This document shows, one piece after another, positions 35,289 to 48,295 of a stretch of DNA of 64,000 nt. The notes below the pieces were generated by a model. It was not told where the DNA came from. It saw only the letters and a list, made by a program, of their open reading frames with translations, and made no database searches. Within the stretch, counting starts at the first letter, position 1. Each line of letters opens with the position of its first letter. The position numbers and the translations under genes were made by a program. The stretch lies in assembly GCA_034509735.1 (NCBI GenBank), contig JACGWO010000005.1:36734479-36798478 (forward strand), in the 5' to 3' direction. This DNA is from Sesamum alatum (taxonomy: Eukaryota; Streptophyta; Magnoliopsida; Lamiales; Pedaliaceae).

Positions 35289-38200
35289 ATGTCGATGGCT
35301 GCATTCGCAGTTTCTTTAGTAATTCAAAGTCTAACTGAACTGCTGATACATGAAGCCAAACACATACCTGAATTACGAGGCCGAATTGAATTAATGCAGA
35401 TGAAGCTAAGACAACTGCTATCCATCTTAGAAATTGCAGATGCCAGACAAGAAGCAGATGAAGGGATTAGCAACTGGATTGCAGAAACCAGGGAAGTTGC
35501 CTATGATCTTGAAGATCTTCTAACTGTAGCAGTCTGTTCAAGAAAGGAAGGAAGCATTTTGAAAAAGTATACTCACATGTTCAAGGAAGTTTCAAGCCTC
35601 CACAATCTGGAGCCAAAATTCCAGGTTATTGAGGCTAAGATTTCTGCTCTGGAATCAGATTTACGCATCCGTAACATAAAACCACGCCGAAGAGGACTTA
35701 CGAACCTGGTCTCCCAAAGACATCTAGAGCAAAGAAGATCGTATTCTCATTACATCGAGGAGGATTTTGTTGGATTGGATGAAGATGTCAAGGAACTGGT
35801 GGCAAGGTTAGTGAAGGAAGATGGTGAGAAAAATTATCAAGTTGTGTCGATCACTGGGATGGGCGGCATAGGAAAAACAACAATAGCTAAAAGGATATAC
35901 CATCATATAGATTGCCGGAGTCATTTTCATGCTTTTGCTTGGGTCTGTGTATCTCAACAATGGCAGCAAGAGGATGTTCTGCAGAGGATCCTTCACAAGC
36001 TTGAACCAGAAAAGAAGAAGGAAATCAACAGAATGAAAGTTGAAGAGCTCGTTGAGGAGCTTTTTGAAGTTCAAAAGAAGAAAAGATGCTTGATTGTGCT
36101 GGATGATGTTTGGGGAAAGGATGTTTGGGTTGTACTCAGACCTGCCTTCCCTCCCAGACAAGTAAATAGTAAAATCATACTCACAACGCGCAACAGAGAA
36201 ATTGCTCGTTATATCGATAGAGATACACCTTGTTATCTATATCAGCAGAGGCATTTGAATAAAACAGAGAGCTGGGAACTACTTAAGAAGAAAGTCTACC
36301 GCGGATTAAATATTAGAGGTCTTTCATCTTCTGAATGTGCAGCAAGCATACTGGTTTCAAGAAACTTTCTCATTACAGCTAACTGATTGAATTCTTTGAT
36401 TGATAGTATAACTTTCTCAAGCTGACATAGAATTAATCTTGTGATTGGTACTTAAGTATATGAACTCTTCTCTATAAATCATATGTCATGGCATCTGCTC
36501 ACATTGGTAGCGCTGCATTTGGACTCTTAATCATTCTTTTCTGGTGCCGAATGTTTAAGTAGTTAATATCTTCAATAATTCTCTCAACTATTCAACTTGA
36601 ACATACGTACATGGATCAGTTGCATCTTGTCCTTGTATTTCCATTAAGGACCAATAGATTTCTAGGACATTTGTCAGTGCTTGTTTTTCTCAATTGGAAC
36701 TAAAGCCTCTATAACTCCAGAGCGACTATCTACTTCATGGCTTGAATAACTAGGATTATCAGGTGTTTTTGCCTCTGCTAGCTTGCATGACACAAGCTAA
36801 TATGTTTCCTGGGCAAGAGACGCAAAGGAAATTATATTCCTTTCATTGCTTCCCTGCTCAGGTTAAGGCATTGGAAGGGGTCAAATTCTGGTAGAAATCA
36901 GAAGATGCCCTTAGTGAGTGGATGTAAGTTGGTCGACTGAAGTAATACGAAACTTTCAGTTACTTCTGCATCTGCAACTGTTTCTAGTAACTATTTTGTC
37001 ATTATAACCACAAGCAAGGAATATCATAATAAACAATTCTCAAAAATTGATAAGAGAGAGTAGCAATCCTTACCCTTGCTGGATACAACAACATGAAAAA
37101 GAGAGCTAGTTCATCCCATCCCTTCCAAGTTCATTCGTGGACCTGCATTGGATCTCTGATTTTTGACTTTATATTTATCAGATAAAAGCATACTAATTAT
37201 TTTTGTTAATGCCTGACACCATCTTCTTGGACCTTGGAAGTCCATTTAACTACGGCAAATACATCATTTTAACTATCATGCAATATTTATTTAGATAAAA
37301 GTCAAGGTGATGGTGGCGATGGAGGTGAACATGAGTACAGCTCCGGCTCTGAGGATGACGATGCAGCATCAAGTGCAGCAAGCTTCCACTCATGCCTAAC
37401 TGATGAGGAAGAGGAAGAAGTCACAGGACAGCTTCACAACTCCAGTCCTGAAGACTGTGTTCAAGGTAAGAGACTTTTACCAGTTGTCTAATGTGGACTT
37501 TAACAAGTTATCTATTAACTAAGTAACAAAATCGTTCTACAGGTGTTAGTCATTCAACTTCTGCCCACTTCTCCTTTATAATACTGCACCTTAAATTTGG
37601 ACCATACTCGCTTAAGTTTATAGCATTGGAGGAGTTAATTTAAAAGTTTTAAAATTATATTTCTTCTATTTTTTTTATTGCCTTTAGTCTTTAACACTAG
37701 AATTTTGCAACCCCTTCCTTTTCCATGCAAGACAAAGAACCCTTTTTGGAGTAGCATTCTCATTTTTTTTCTTTCTTTTCTTCCCTAGTATATGAAGCAT
37801 CTTTATATCTGTACATATTTATATTTTAAAACTTATTCCTTGGATTCTTCTTCATGTGGCATGCTATCCTGTAGTCCTGCTTCACAAGTTGAACTCAGCA
37901 ATTAAAAATATGGTTCTTCATTTCCTCCATAAAAAATGAAATGAACCACCAAACATAATTGGCAAATTAGCATAATGAATCAACATTTATATATTGATAT
38001 CATAGACTAAAGTATGATGGTAACAGTAAATATAGATATACTAATTCGTTCATTTTACTCATTCTACTGCTGATTTTGCTTATTAACTTAATCCTGCAGA
38101 CCATAAAAACCAAATGGATATGGAGAGACTAGGAAAGGAGATGGTTGGACAGTGTGGAGGATTGCCGTTAGCTATCATTGTGCTTGGGGGACTTCTGATG

Positions 38201-40103
38201 ACAAAGTCTACAATAAGCGAGTGGCAAACTGTGCATCAAAATTTCAATTCATATTTGAGGAGAGCAAGAAGCACTCGAGAAAGTGGAAGAGTTCATGGGG
38301 TGCTAGCTTTAAGTTATCATGATCTACCCTACCAGCTCAAGCCATGTTTTTTGCACTTAGGAAACTTTCCGGAGGATTTTAAAATCCCCACTCGGAAATT
38401 GTATCAGTTATGGGCTGCTGAAGGCTTCATATCAGCAGAATTTTACCAAGCTGAGGAAGAAGAATCAATCATGGACGTCGCAGAACGTTATTTAGGTGAA
38501 CTAGTGCAAAGGAGCATGGTCCAAGTGCGAGTGGATGAGGTCACTGGCCGGTTCAAGTCTTGTCGACTTCATGACCTTACAAGAGAATTATGCCTTTTAA
38601 AAGGGAAGGAGGAAAATTTCTTGAAAAAAGTTCCTCTGCGGTTCGAACCTGAGTTAATAGGTTCTCCGTCTCCATCAACTAAGGCAAGTGTCACACGAAG
38701 ACTTTCAGTTGCCGTTGATTACGATTTTGACAGTTATTTTCCTCCTAGAAAGGAGAACCTTGATCATACTAGATCAGCCATGTTCTTTTCCAGGCTCACC
38801 GACAGAAGAAATCTTCAGCTAACACTGACATGGTTTGTGATGAATTCAAACTGCTAAGAGTGTTAGACCTTGAAAGGTTTTGCTTTGGAGGAAAGCTATC
38901 TAAAGCTATAGGAAATTTGGTTCACCTCCGATACCTGAGCTTAAGAGGTTCGCAGTTTAATAGATTGCCATCATCAATCGGCAATCTGAAATACTTACAG
39001 ACACTTGATCTCCGGGCACCTTTTCTAGTATGCGTGACCATTCCCAACGTCATATGGAAGCTGAATCATTTGAAGCATTTGTATCTCCCCCCCTCTCACA
39101 GGAGTGCCAGTAAACTGCAGTTAGGTAGCTTGAGCAAGCTGGAAATTCTAAAAAATTTTGATACAAGAGTCTCGGATTATAGAGATATCCCTAAACTAGT
39201 TAAGCTTCAGAAACTGGCAGCTATTTTAACTATGGAAACAGAGAATTTAGCAGAAATCATTCACTGCCTGAAGATGGAGCACAATCATATCAGAAACTCC
39301 TCTTTCCGTATCCGCTACGATTTTCAGTCAGAAAGAGAGTTCACTGTTTTGAGGCAACTAGTAGGTTTTACTCATCTTCATAAACTGGATTTGGTTGGCC
39401 TCATAAACAGGCTACCGGAACATTGCCATTTTTCGCAAAGTCTCACCAAATTAACTCTGAGAAGCAGCAGACTCAAGGAAGATCCTATGGCTACTTTGGA
39501 GAAGCTTCCTAATTTACATTCCTTGATGCTACGTAAGAACGTCTACGAGGGGAACGAGATTTCTTGTTCTCCGCAAGGTTTCCCACAACTAAGAACTATG
39601 GAGCTCCAGGGGCTGGCTAGCTTAGAGCATTGGATAATAGAGAAGGGAGCAATGCCGAATCTTTATTGTCTAAAGATTGATGAATGTATTAACTTGAGGA
39701 TGGTACCTGAAGGAATTAAACATATTGCCACACTGAAGGAGTTGGTGATTGCTAACATGCCGGCTGCCTTCAAGTGCAGGATTCAAACGGTGCAGCAGGA
39801 AGAGGCAGAGGATTTTTACAAAGTTAAACACATTCCATCGATCACAATCACTGAGATGAGCAGCTCCAGCATGAAAGAATTGGAGAAGCAGCTATCAGGT
39901 ACCATAGGCTCATTCTCCCTATAAAGAAAAATCTCTATGCAGTAGGCTAAGGAGTTTCTGCATCTCATAGGCAATTTAAATACTACCTCCACAACCTATC
40001 GCAGTTTCTTCTGACATTTTCTTCGTGGGCAGGAAATTCTTATTCGGTACTACTTCAAAGTTTCTCTCCATCACTAGTACCAAAGGAATGGAAAAACACA
40101 TGA
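35289..40103 (+). pseudogene. CC-NB-ARC-LRR (RPP13/RPP8-like), NLR 2, frameshifted
   Basis: Exons: 35289-36318, 37295-37465, 38100-39898 and 40033-40103; all splice phases agree. The start MSMAAFAVSLVIQ gives an intact CC domain with VAYDLEDLL (EDVID-like). NB-ARC shows GMGGIGKTT, CLIVLDDVW, ILTTRNR, GLPLAI and a canonical LHD. Exon 2 (57 codons) is an acidic Ser/Glu/Asp segment inside NB-ARC. At about 38827-38830, at the NB-ARC to LRR transition, one base is missing relative to NLR 1, so the frame ends at 38857. The LRR part continues open from 38830 to the last junction. The last exon encodes a short tail containing PSLVPKEWKN. Apart from the one-base loss the gene looks complete (roughly 1,020 codons). 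A sequence error or an expressed CC-NB-ARC-only protein cannot be excluded. Confidence 0.85.
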
Positions 40104-41120
40104 AAGTCTCACTGGCAAGCTACAGATTTCAGGCATGTTGATGGAGAGGTGCTTGTGAAATGATCACTTGTTCTGGATGCTCCAGGACAAGATCCCACAA
40201 GAAGCTTACGTTGTACAATTATATCATTACCTTTTCCATGAATGGGTGAATGATGAGTTGGGAAAAGGAGCAAGCAGGATAAGAAAGACAATAGCTTGCA
40301 AGAGGTTTCAAGGGCTCAATCTGTGAATAAGCTGAATTTTAAAGTTTGAACCACAGAATATCTGAAATTCTAGCATGGAAAGAAGTTGCAACACTTTGTT
40401 TTACTGTATTTGGTGTTTTTCCATCTTTGTTTTGGGGAGATGATATTTTGATAGAGGGTTTGGAAATGTATGCACAATGAGATGTTATCTGCTTAGATGT
40501 GTTCTTGGAAATAGTAGGTTAGTGGTGTCATATCAATATTTTCTAAGAGTGGAATTGAGCAAAAGATGTAAATATATAAATCTATACATATTGTATTAAT
40601 CCAATGATTGGAAGATGCAACGTACAATCTTTTTCTATATAGGAAAGAAATGTACAAAGCTAAATATTGTGTACTTTGACCAGAACAATTCACAAAGAAA
40701 TTACACCAAAAGAAGATGCCAGCAGTTTTTATTAAGGCAAAAGAATACAAACCAGTGGAACAACTCTTGACCAATACTGGACAAGGACAGCATTAGCATA
40801 ATGGCCACCTTTTATGTCGTGCTATATCAAACCAAAAGGAAGTGTAACTAGAGAAGTCATTGCCTCTGGTAGTAAGGGAAAATGACTAAGTGAATGAGAA
40901 GCCATCCCAATTATCCAAAAGGCAGAAGCTATCAACTGGAAAGGAAACATGACCTGTAAACTTCATCTGGCAGCAGCATCAGTAGCCAATCATAGAAGTA
41001 AGCCAAGATCCTTAATGGCAGTGACTTGGCATAGAATTAGTAATGCTACGTCTTAGGAAGCGTTAGCTAGCAGCCCAATGCAGGAAACTACAAGCTCTTC
41101 TTTAGCATGATTTTGATGAT
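40104..41120. other. NLR 2 3' flank and spacer
   Basis: No gene is recognised. The minus-strand part nearest 41120 may be the 3' UTR of the candidate peptide gene that follows. ORFs at 40109-40291 and 40493-40774 (minus) show no family features. Confidence 0.45.
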
Positions 41121-42291
41121 TCAATAGCAGCTCCTCCACCATACAGGGTCAACAGCATCAATTAAACTGCTGGAACAATCAAAAGTAACACCGGTTTCAG
41201 CAGTGACAAAACAGAAATTTAAAATCCTACATCCAAATTCACTACCACATCAACAAGCGAATGGGAGAGCACCATAAAATTACCAAGATCATTGACTAGT
41301 GGAAAGACGTTGTAATTTGCAATCTTATTGCATGCGCAAGGAAGGCAAAATATCTAATTCAACAATTCTACAAACCTAGCACAAAAAATTGTTTAAGTTG
41401 GTGTTCCAAACGAAGCTTGCTTGTGTAGCAGCAAATATAAACTAATTGTACCATCGCAAAGTGATGAATGGATTTAATTGCTCCATATCCTTTTATTTAA
41501 CAAGCATTTTCAAATTCGAGATCTAGACTTTACAATCCGAGCATTTGCCTCCTAGTGCAATCACATTAGCATTGGAATGCTCTGCTCCTAAAGCAGTCAA
41601 GACACATGCAAATATCTCCAAATCATTTGAATTAAACAACATAAACAAACAAATACGCAACTGCCAAAGATGATAAATTACTTAAAATGCTAGCGACAAC
41701 ATCGATCACTAATAATCCCACAATATGTGCTGAACCAGGTTATCTAAACAAATTAATAGTTAAGCTGTCCATGTCCCCTCTCCAATGACTGAAAACTTCA
41801 TGGTAATTGAAGCCCAGAACAGGGATGAGAGGAACACTTTATTTAAGTCCATTATCATCCAAAGCTTACAATTGCCATTTCTCGGCTTATAAGCTCTTTC
41901 AAGATGGACTATGATAAAAATATAGCCGATTTCAGTTTCAACCCAACCTTTTTGCTTCACTATAATGATCACACAAGCTTCAATCTTTATACCAGATCAT
42001 CAATTCTTCGGACCTAACAACCAACCATCCACAAACAATAATTGTACTATTTTTACAGAACAAGCATATTCACACGTAATTCTACGAAACGGCATGTATT
42101 CAACCATCGAAACAAAGTAATCGCAATCGAAAATTCACAAGGATATGGAAATGGAGGCAGTAAATGCACAAGGGTGATACCAGAATCTAGATGCAGAATT
42201 ACATAACGAAGATTCTAAGCGAAACACGGAAATAACAATCGTACCTCCTCACAGTTCGGAAGCCTTCTGCAGAGCTTTGAAGCTGTACCAT
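41121..42291 (-). CDS. Candidate two-exon micropeptide gene (31 residues)
   Basis: A hypothetical gene. Minus-strand exon 42291-42245 begins ATG with MVQLQSSAEGFRTVR and ends at a good donor (GAGGAG|GTACG). A matching-phase exon at 41169-41121 gives SLIDAVDPVWWRSCY and a stop. The acceptor is a NAGNAG (CCAGCAG), so one Ser codon may be optional. The intron is about 1.07 kb. The stretch has spliced-transcript texture (CG-containing first exon, AT-rich intron). I do not recognise the peptide; it has no signal peptide. It could instead be a non-coding RNA or part of a longer gene with exons I did not find. Confidence 0.3.
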
Positions 42292-42299
42292 CTGATGTT

Positions 42300-42927
42300 A
42301 TAATACAAGGTAAAACTTAAATTAATACTTTTGAAAAATATTATACTAAGACTTCGGAGGGGATATAGCTATAATTATGCAAAAGACAAGGGATGTTTAT
42401 ATAATTAAATTTAATTTCAAGAAGTGTCAATGTAATTTCTTAATTATTTATGATATGCACACAGAAACAGCTTACTACGACGATTAGTAGTAACTTACCC
42501 TATAAAAAAATGTCATAATTAATTTATTCCACTTTTTAAACTTTTCATTAATTATTAAATTAGTTTTTTTTCTTTTTTTAATATATATAATTTATATATT
42601 TTACTTTTATATGAAATATATTTTAATGCATGAAAATTATTTATGATATACACACGGAAACAACTTATCACGATAATTAGTTATAATTTATGAACAACGG
42701 TGTCATTCTTATCTAGTGTAGTTTGTTCTTGAGGTTTCTAATATGATCTAGTTTTCAAAATAATTAACTAGAAAACATTAATTTCAAGAGAATGGGCTAG
42801 GGTTATTCACTATAATATGATAATGGAGTCGATCCCATGATTATAAATTCATTCCATATTTAATTGGACTGGGATAGGGTTACATAAATTTTCAAATGAT
42901 CAATCGAGCATATCTGAATAGATACTA
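42300..42927. repeat. AT-rich spacer with dispersed repeat shared with 500-700
   Basis: Bases 42480-42720 align with 500-720 (CCACTTTTT.., AAATTAGTTTTTT, TTTATATATTTTACTTTTAT, CACGGAAACAACTTATCACG). The interval 42300-42450 carries element-end text (GGAGGGGATATAGCTATAATTATG). No gene is seen. Confidence 0.5.
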
Positions 42928-43847
42928 GGATTAAATACAGTTATCACCTCTAAAATATTTACCACACATCAATTACCTCATAATGTATTAAAATCTTAAA
43001 AAAAAAAAAAAAAAACCTAATCTTCTAACTTCTCTACTTTTTAAATTTAAAAAGTTTATTTTACCTTACTAAAAATTACTTTATGAAAAAAAATTAAAGA
43101 GATTTCTAAAAACCAAAATCACCTCTGTCAAAACTCTGCCTAATGCTCGATCTTTCATCGAGCTCTTTTTATTCACAATCCTAAAGTATTTGAAACTCAT
43201 TTTATTTTAGTTTTACTTGTTTGTTAAATTAAATTAAAAATAAATTTATACATGTATATATATATATATATAAATATACAATTATTAAAAGGGTCAAATA
43301 CAGTTTGCTCCCCTGAATTATTCGTGATGTAACATTTACCCCCCTAAACTAACAAATGTAACGCTTAACCCCCTGGTTGGACAAAATTGCTCCTCATGCC
43401 TTGAATAATTATATTATTCACAATATAATATAGTATTGCACATTAAATCATCACCAAATTATTTTCTAACTAAAAAGAATTTTTAATAAATGAAGAATTT
43501 AAATTAAAAGTGGAGTACTAAGTTAATATATATATATATATATATATAATAGATGCGCAATAAATATAATGTCCCAACAACTCATGTATACTTTTGAAAA
43601 GAAAATGATAATATACATATATATATATATATATATGCCTAACAAAAAGTTAAACACTTTTAGGAAAAAAATGAATAAATTTATTTTTATCATATTTTTT
43701 AAAGAAAAAAATGGATATGTAATTACTCATTTTTAAAATACCAAAATTGGAGGAATTAGAAGTTCAGGCGGATTTTTGAAAATTTTAATACTTTAGGGGT
43801 AACTGATATGGAATGAATATTTTAGAAATGGTAACTGTATTTAGCAC
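42928..43847. mobile_element. TIR element, near-perfect 9-bp TSD
   Basis: A 920-bp element whose ends are inverted (GGATTAAATACAGTTATC and, inverted, GTGCTAAATACAGTTACC). The flanks TAGATACTA and TAGATACTG match at 8 of 9 bases. Another element's left end (GGGTCAAATACAGTTTGCTC, about 43290) lies inside it without a matching right end. (TA)n tracts occur at about 43255, 43528 and 43612. Confidence 0.7.
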
Positions 43848-44285
43848 TAGATACTGCCATTTAGTGTCTAAATGATCAACCAAGCATATCTAAATTTTCA
43901 GTGGATTCTTTTTAGCTGTCTTTTGAAGTAAATACTCCACCATTTTGCTGGTCATGATTTTAGGTATTTTTTTTTATCGAATTTCATAATTATTTGAATC
44001 GACCCATATTTAGGCCTTAATTTCGCTCTAGTTCTAAATTCTATTACATAAAAATTCTTTTTTTTTTTCTTTTTGGGAATAATATTCAATTCATTACTAT
44101 ATTATTCATTACATTCAAACTCAATTACTAATTAAACACATCAATATTTTTAAATCAACGTATATATTCAAAGTAAACGAATAAACAAAATAGTAATATG
44201 AAAAATAAACTATATACACATATCCGTGACACTCGAACCCACAACCATTAAAACTCTATTGCACGCTATTACATCTTTAAAAATA
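43848..44285. other. Spacer without recognisable gene
   Basis: AT-rich with no ORF or clear repeat structure. Confidence 0.5.
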
Positions 44286-44777
44286 GGATTAATTATATTT
44301 AAACCTTTTGAAAATATGAAATTACACTTTCCCCCCAAAAGTTTTTAAATTACACTTACACCCTATTCAAAAATTCTCCATTTACACCATATCGCATTCC
44401 ATTAGAATTTGGTAAAACATACTGATGTGAACAAAAAACTTACATAAATTTTTAATTTTACCCCTTATTTAACATTCTCATGTAATAATTTTATACTTAC
44501 AAGGGGAAAATTATAATAATATTAACCTCACTTCATATGTATATATCACATTTACCCCTTAGAAGTATAAAAATATATGAAAATGTTAAATAAGCGTTAA
44601 AATTAAAATTTTATATAATCCTTTTTATTTATGTCAGCCTTCTTCGTCGAAATCCTAATAGAAGGGGCTCAGGTGTAAACGAAGAATTTTCGGAGGGAGT
44701 ATAAGTGTAATTTCAAAACTTTTCTGGAGAAAAGTGCAATTTCATATTTTCAAAGGGGGTCTAAGTGTAATTGACCC
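44286..44777. mobile_element. Small TIR element
   Basis: A 492-bp element. The ends GGATTAATTATATTTAAACC and, inverted, GGGTCAATTACACTTAGACC correspond, and both arms carry AAATTACAC-type text next to CCCCC/GGGGG runs. The flanks TTAAAAATA and TAAAAAATA match at 8 of 9 bases. Confidence 0.7.
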
Positions 44778-45156
44778 TAAAAAATAAATTGCATTTTCAA
44801 AATTTTATCAGTTCCAATTCCATCAATGTCACAAATAATGCTGCAGCTGTTGCAACATATTGATGTTCACTAATTTGGTCTGAAGCACATCGGAATATCG
44901 ATAAATGTAAGAAAATACAGAATGATAAGATGTTTCCAGAACTGATCATGATAAGGAGAACATAATTTGCTCAAGAGAATAACAGATCAACTAGTAACAT
45001 CAACACATATTCATAGAGATATTTCTCTTTCCATTCAATCAAAGAAGTTTTGAATTATTGTCAATTTATTCGAGTACGACTCTGATTATTCATGGGGCTT
45101 ATTGATATCGCCCAGAAAATCATAAACACAGATACAACGGGCAACACAAACTTCGT

Positions 45157-48100
45157 TCATTCTGCTTTTCCGTCTTGGTTGTCTTGCTTTCGTAATCTTG
45201 ATACCATATGCTCACTTCTCTGCTCCAGAAACGAAGTACAAGAACATCAACGCATAGTATCTTTCAGACATTCATCGTTTAGTTGCTAACAACTTTGCCG
45301 ATTCACATAATACAAGAGAAAAGATACTCATAAACAAAAAATGTGGATAGCTATGTGCAAACTTGTTGCAAGCCTGCCCAAGAAGACAGTCATCAAAATT
45401 TTAGCAGCGTTATACGGTGCACGGGACTTTGAACAAATTCACTCGTTACTTCTCCTTGTGCAGGCTTGTTTAAGTTGCAAATAACTTCTGATGCCATTTT
45501 GGAGAGGCTTAAAGAGGCAAAATAGACGTCAAAACGAGAAAGGTGACATTTTTTGCAACGATGAGGAAGTGGATTTGTGTATGGAAATCAACCTTTGTAA
45601 ACAAATCCCGAAGTGTCACTTTTCTCATATATAAGAGGTATGAAAAAGTTTGAATTTGTTGTCATTCAATCACTCACATCCTAAAGGGTAAATGGTCCTT
45701 TCTTTTCACAAGATTGCAGTTTACGTTCTTTAAAAATAAGGATCCATGGGGTATTGCAAGATGGAGTACCGACCTGTTCAGTGTATGGCAGATACTTCCC
45801 GTCAAATGTCACAACAGCACGATCCTTTCCATCTACGCCTTTGACTTTTTCAAACCGAGCAATAGAAGTCAATGGCGGACATGCTGATCGTTAAGGTCAC
45901 CAACCAGCAGAAGAGGAAAGAAGGAAAAATGGGTCAATCAAATTGATCGAGTATTGTGACTAGAAGATGAAAATCATGTGGCCATTATGGTGCTGTACAT
46001 GACCACCCTTCGTAAAAAGATAACATCAATCCACTACGGTTTTGATTATATAAGCAGGCATCTTTGCACAGGAAGCACAATAAATCAAGCAAAGTAGGGG
46101 AAATAGGCATAATAAACTAAAGCAAGTCTAAATAGTGGGAATCAACAGTTGCCATCAAACTGATAGTAATGACAAGATAACTCGTATTACTGAAAATTAG
46201 ACTGCACTAGTCGGGCAAAAAAGACATGAAATTCTTTAACTTTGAACTTTATCAACGAAAAGTTAGTAGTCAAGAAAAGGAATGCTGTTCCGGAAGAGGG
46301 TTACATCAAGTTATTGTTTCATTACAATGATAAGGTGATAAATTCTGCACGACTCGATGTTTTGGTGAATATCATAGTTTGATGGCATTTGATAATTCTG
46401 ATGAATATATATGTTCTTGTGACGATCCGTTTCAAGTCCAGATTACCAGTTTATTAGCAAAGTGGCTTGCAATCTTCCTCATGTTCAAGCATAAGATGTT
46501 CTTCAACTTAAACAAATTATAATGTGATATTTGCATATACAGGAAACAGAATAAGCAAACACAATAAGAATACAGCTGATGTAACAACTACGTAGAAACC
46601 CTTCAAGTTAGGATCTGCACTACAGGAGCTTGCGAGTAAAACTTACATTCCGTCGCCAAATTCTTCATTTATGATTTCCTTAATGCTCTCCCCAAAATGC
46701 ATAACTGCTTCATGCAATCTGGAAACGAGGAAAAGTATAGATTTACAAGGAGCATGCAAGCTAGGACTTCAAATGGATTTTTTCAGGCAAACTTGACTTG
46801 GAATTAAAACGAGGTACATCCAGCATCGCTTGGCAAGTAGAAAATAATCAAGATTTGTTTTCACTTTACAATTTTGGTTCAGCCAAAACTCAATTACACA
46901 GCAGGAGTGTATGCAATAGTTTAACTTAAGTGCTTATCAACTTTTTGCTAACAATAAATTAAAGAGTATATTTTTGAGTTCAACTTATTTTTGAATTGTT
47001 AACATTAAGCTCATCTAAACCAAAAGCTATATGCTTCTTCTCATAAACGATTGCAGCTTATTGGTAAAATTGTACATATTAAGTCTTTCTCCCTACATAC
47101 TCCAACTCCAACCTTTTTCCGCTTTTCACTTTTATTTCCAAACACTCGCAATTTTCACCATGATTACAGCTTCCTTTACGGCTTATTTACAGAAGCAATT
47201 GCAAATACCCCTAAGTGAATCAAGTTAAGGAACAACGAATCAAGGCTTCGTGCTTGATCATATCTTCCATGGCATGAACTTATCCTCCATAAGAGAAATC
47301 TTAGCCTGTTTGTTTATGTTTTCATTTCATGTTTACAGTTTTTGAAACAGTAATTAAAGTGAAACATGTTTATTTTTACGTAGTTTCACTGGAAATAGAT
47401 TGATTTGACATGGAATAGAACAACTAGCATAACTGTGTAATATTAAATGGGTTTAATGCAATTTACCTCCTTTTGATATTGTAAATGAGCAAATTACCCC
47501 CTATGGAAAAAAAAAATTGCAATTTACCTCCCTGTCTTCTTTAAAATGGAGCAATAGGGGGTAAATTGCTCCACTATTGCTCCATTTTAAAAAATATAGG
47601 GAGGTAAATTGATTCATTTTAAAAAATAAGGAGAGGTAAATTGATATTTTATTTTTCAGTGGGAAGTAATTTGTTCATTTGCAAAATCATCGGGATTGCT
47701 TGCATTTTTTCCCAATATTAAACTAAAGGCAGTCCCTTTATTCAATGCTTAATCCAATTACAATGTCACTTATCTATGATTATAGTAGGAAGCAAAAGAT
47801 GCCCTTCATCGAAATTCAAAAGCAATTCTCTTAAAAATAAACCCCTAATCATTCAAACAAATGAAATTCTTGGCAACATTCAATTTTTACTTAATCTACT
47901 GGTTGCTGGCTCAATCTATAACAAAAAAAAAAAAGAGAAAAGAAACAATTCCCAGAAAATAATTTCAAGAGATCGAAAAAAAAAATCAGCAAAGAAAAGG
48001 GAATGGACCTGTAAACAGTGGGCTCTTGAATTAAATTAGGGTCATATGAACGAAGTGGTGGTTGCATCATCTCATGGAGGAGTTCATCGGTCAGGCCGGG

Positions 48101-48295
48101 CAGTGCCGCCCGGAGAAGAGGAGCAGTCGCCGGCTTCAGCTGGGCTTGGCGCCTGAGAAGCTGAGCTACGTAGACGTTGGTCAAGCCGGTCTCCTCCGCT
48201 ATCTGCCCGTAAGTCTTGGCCGATTTGCGCTTGAGAGCTTGGAGCTCAGCCGCAGTCCTAGCTTTGACGCTGCTGCTGCTACTCGGGGCTTCCAT
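45157..48295 (-). pseudogene. CYN: Cyanate hydratase (cyanase), frameshifted copy
   Basis: Four minus-strand exons: 48295-48009, 46718-46647, 45883-45774 and 45219-45157. Exon 1 encodes the helical N-domain ([20 protein letters not shown]) and the [19 protein letters not shown] segment. Exon 2 encodes [20 protein letters not shown]; exon 3 opens with [10 protein letters not shown]. The family's catalytic Arg, Glu and Ser (YR, HE, MSA) are therefore all present. Exon 3 then has one base too many: TGA at 45852-45850 follows TCGGTT, and the rest of the exon is open only in the shifted frame. The last exon encodes SEHMVSRLRKQ and a stop. Exon phases fit except for the extra base. Cyanase turns cyanate and bicarbonate into ammonia and CO2, usually as a decamer. 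Loss of the last third should prevent folding; a sequencing error is possible because the lesion is in a T run. Confidence 0.88.
47448..47713. mobile_element. MITE in cyanase intron 1, perfect 9-bp TSD
   Basis: A 266-bp near-palindrome flanked by AATATTAAA at 47439-47447 and 47714-47722. The ends are TGGGTTTAATGCAATTTACC and, inverted, GGGAAAAAATGCAAGCAATC. It belongs with the Family B ends. Confidence 0.85.
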
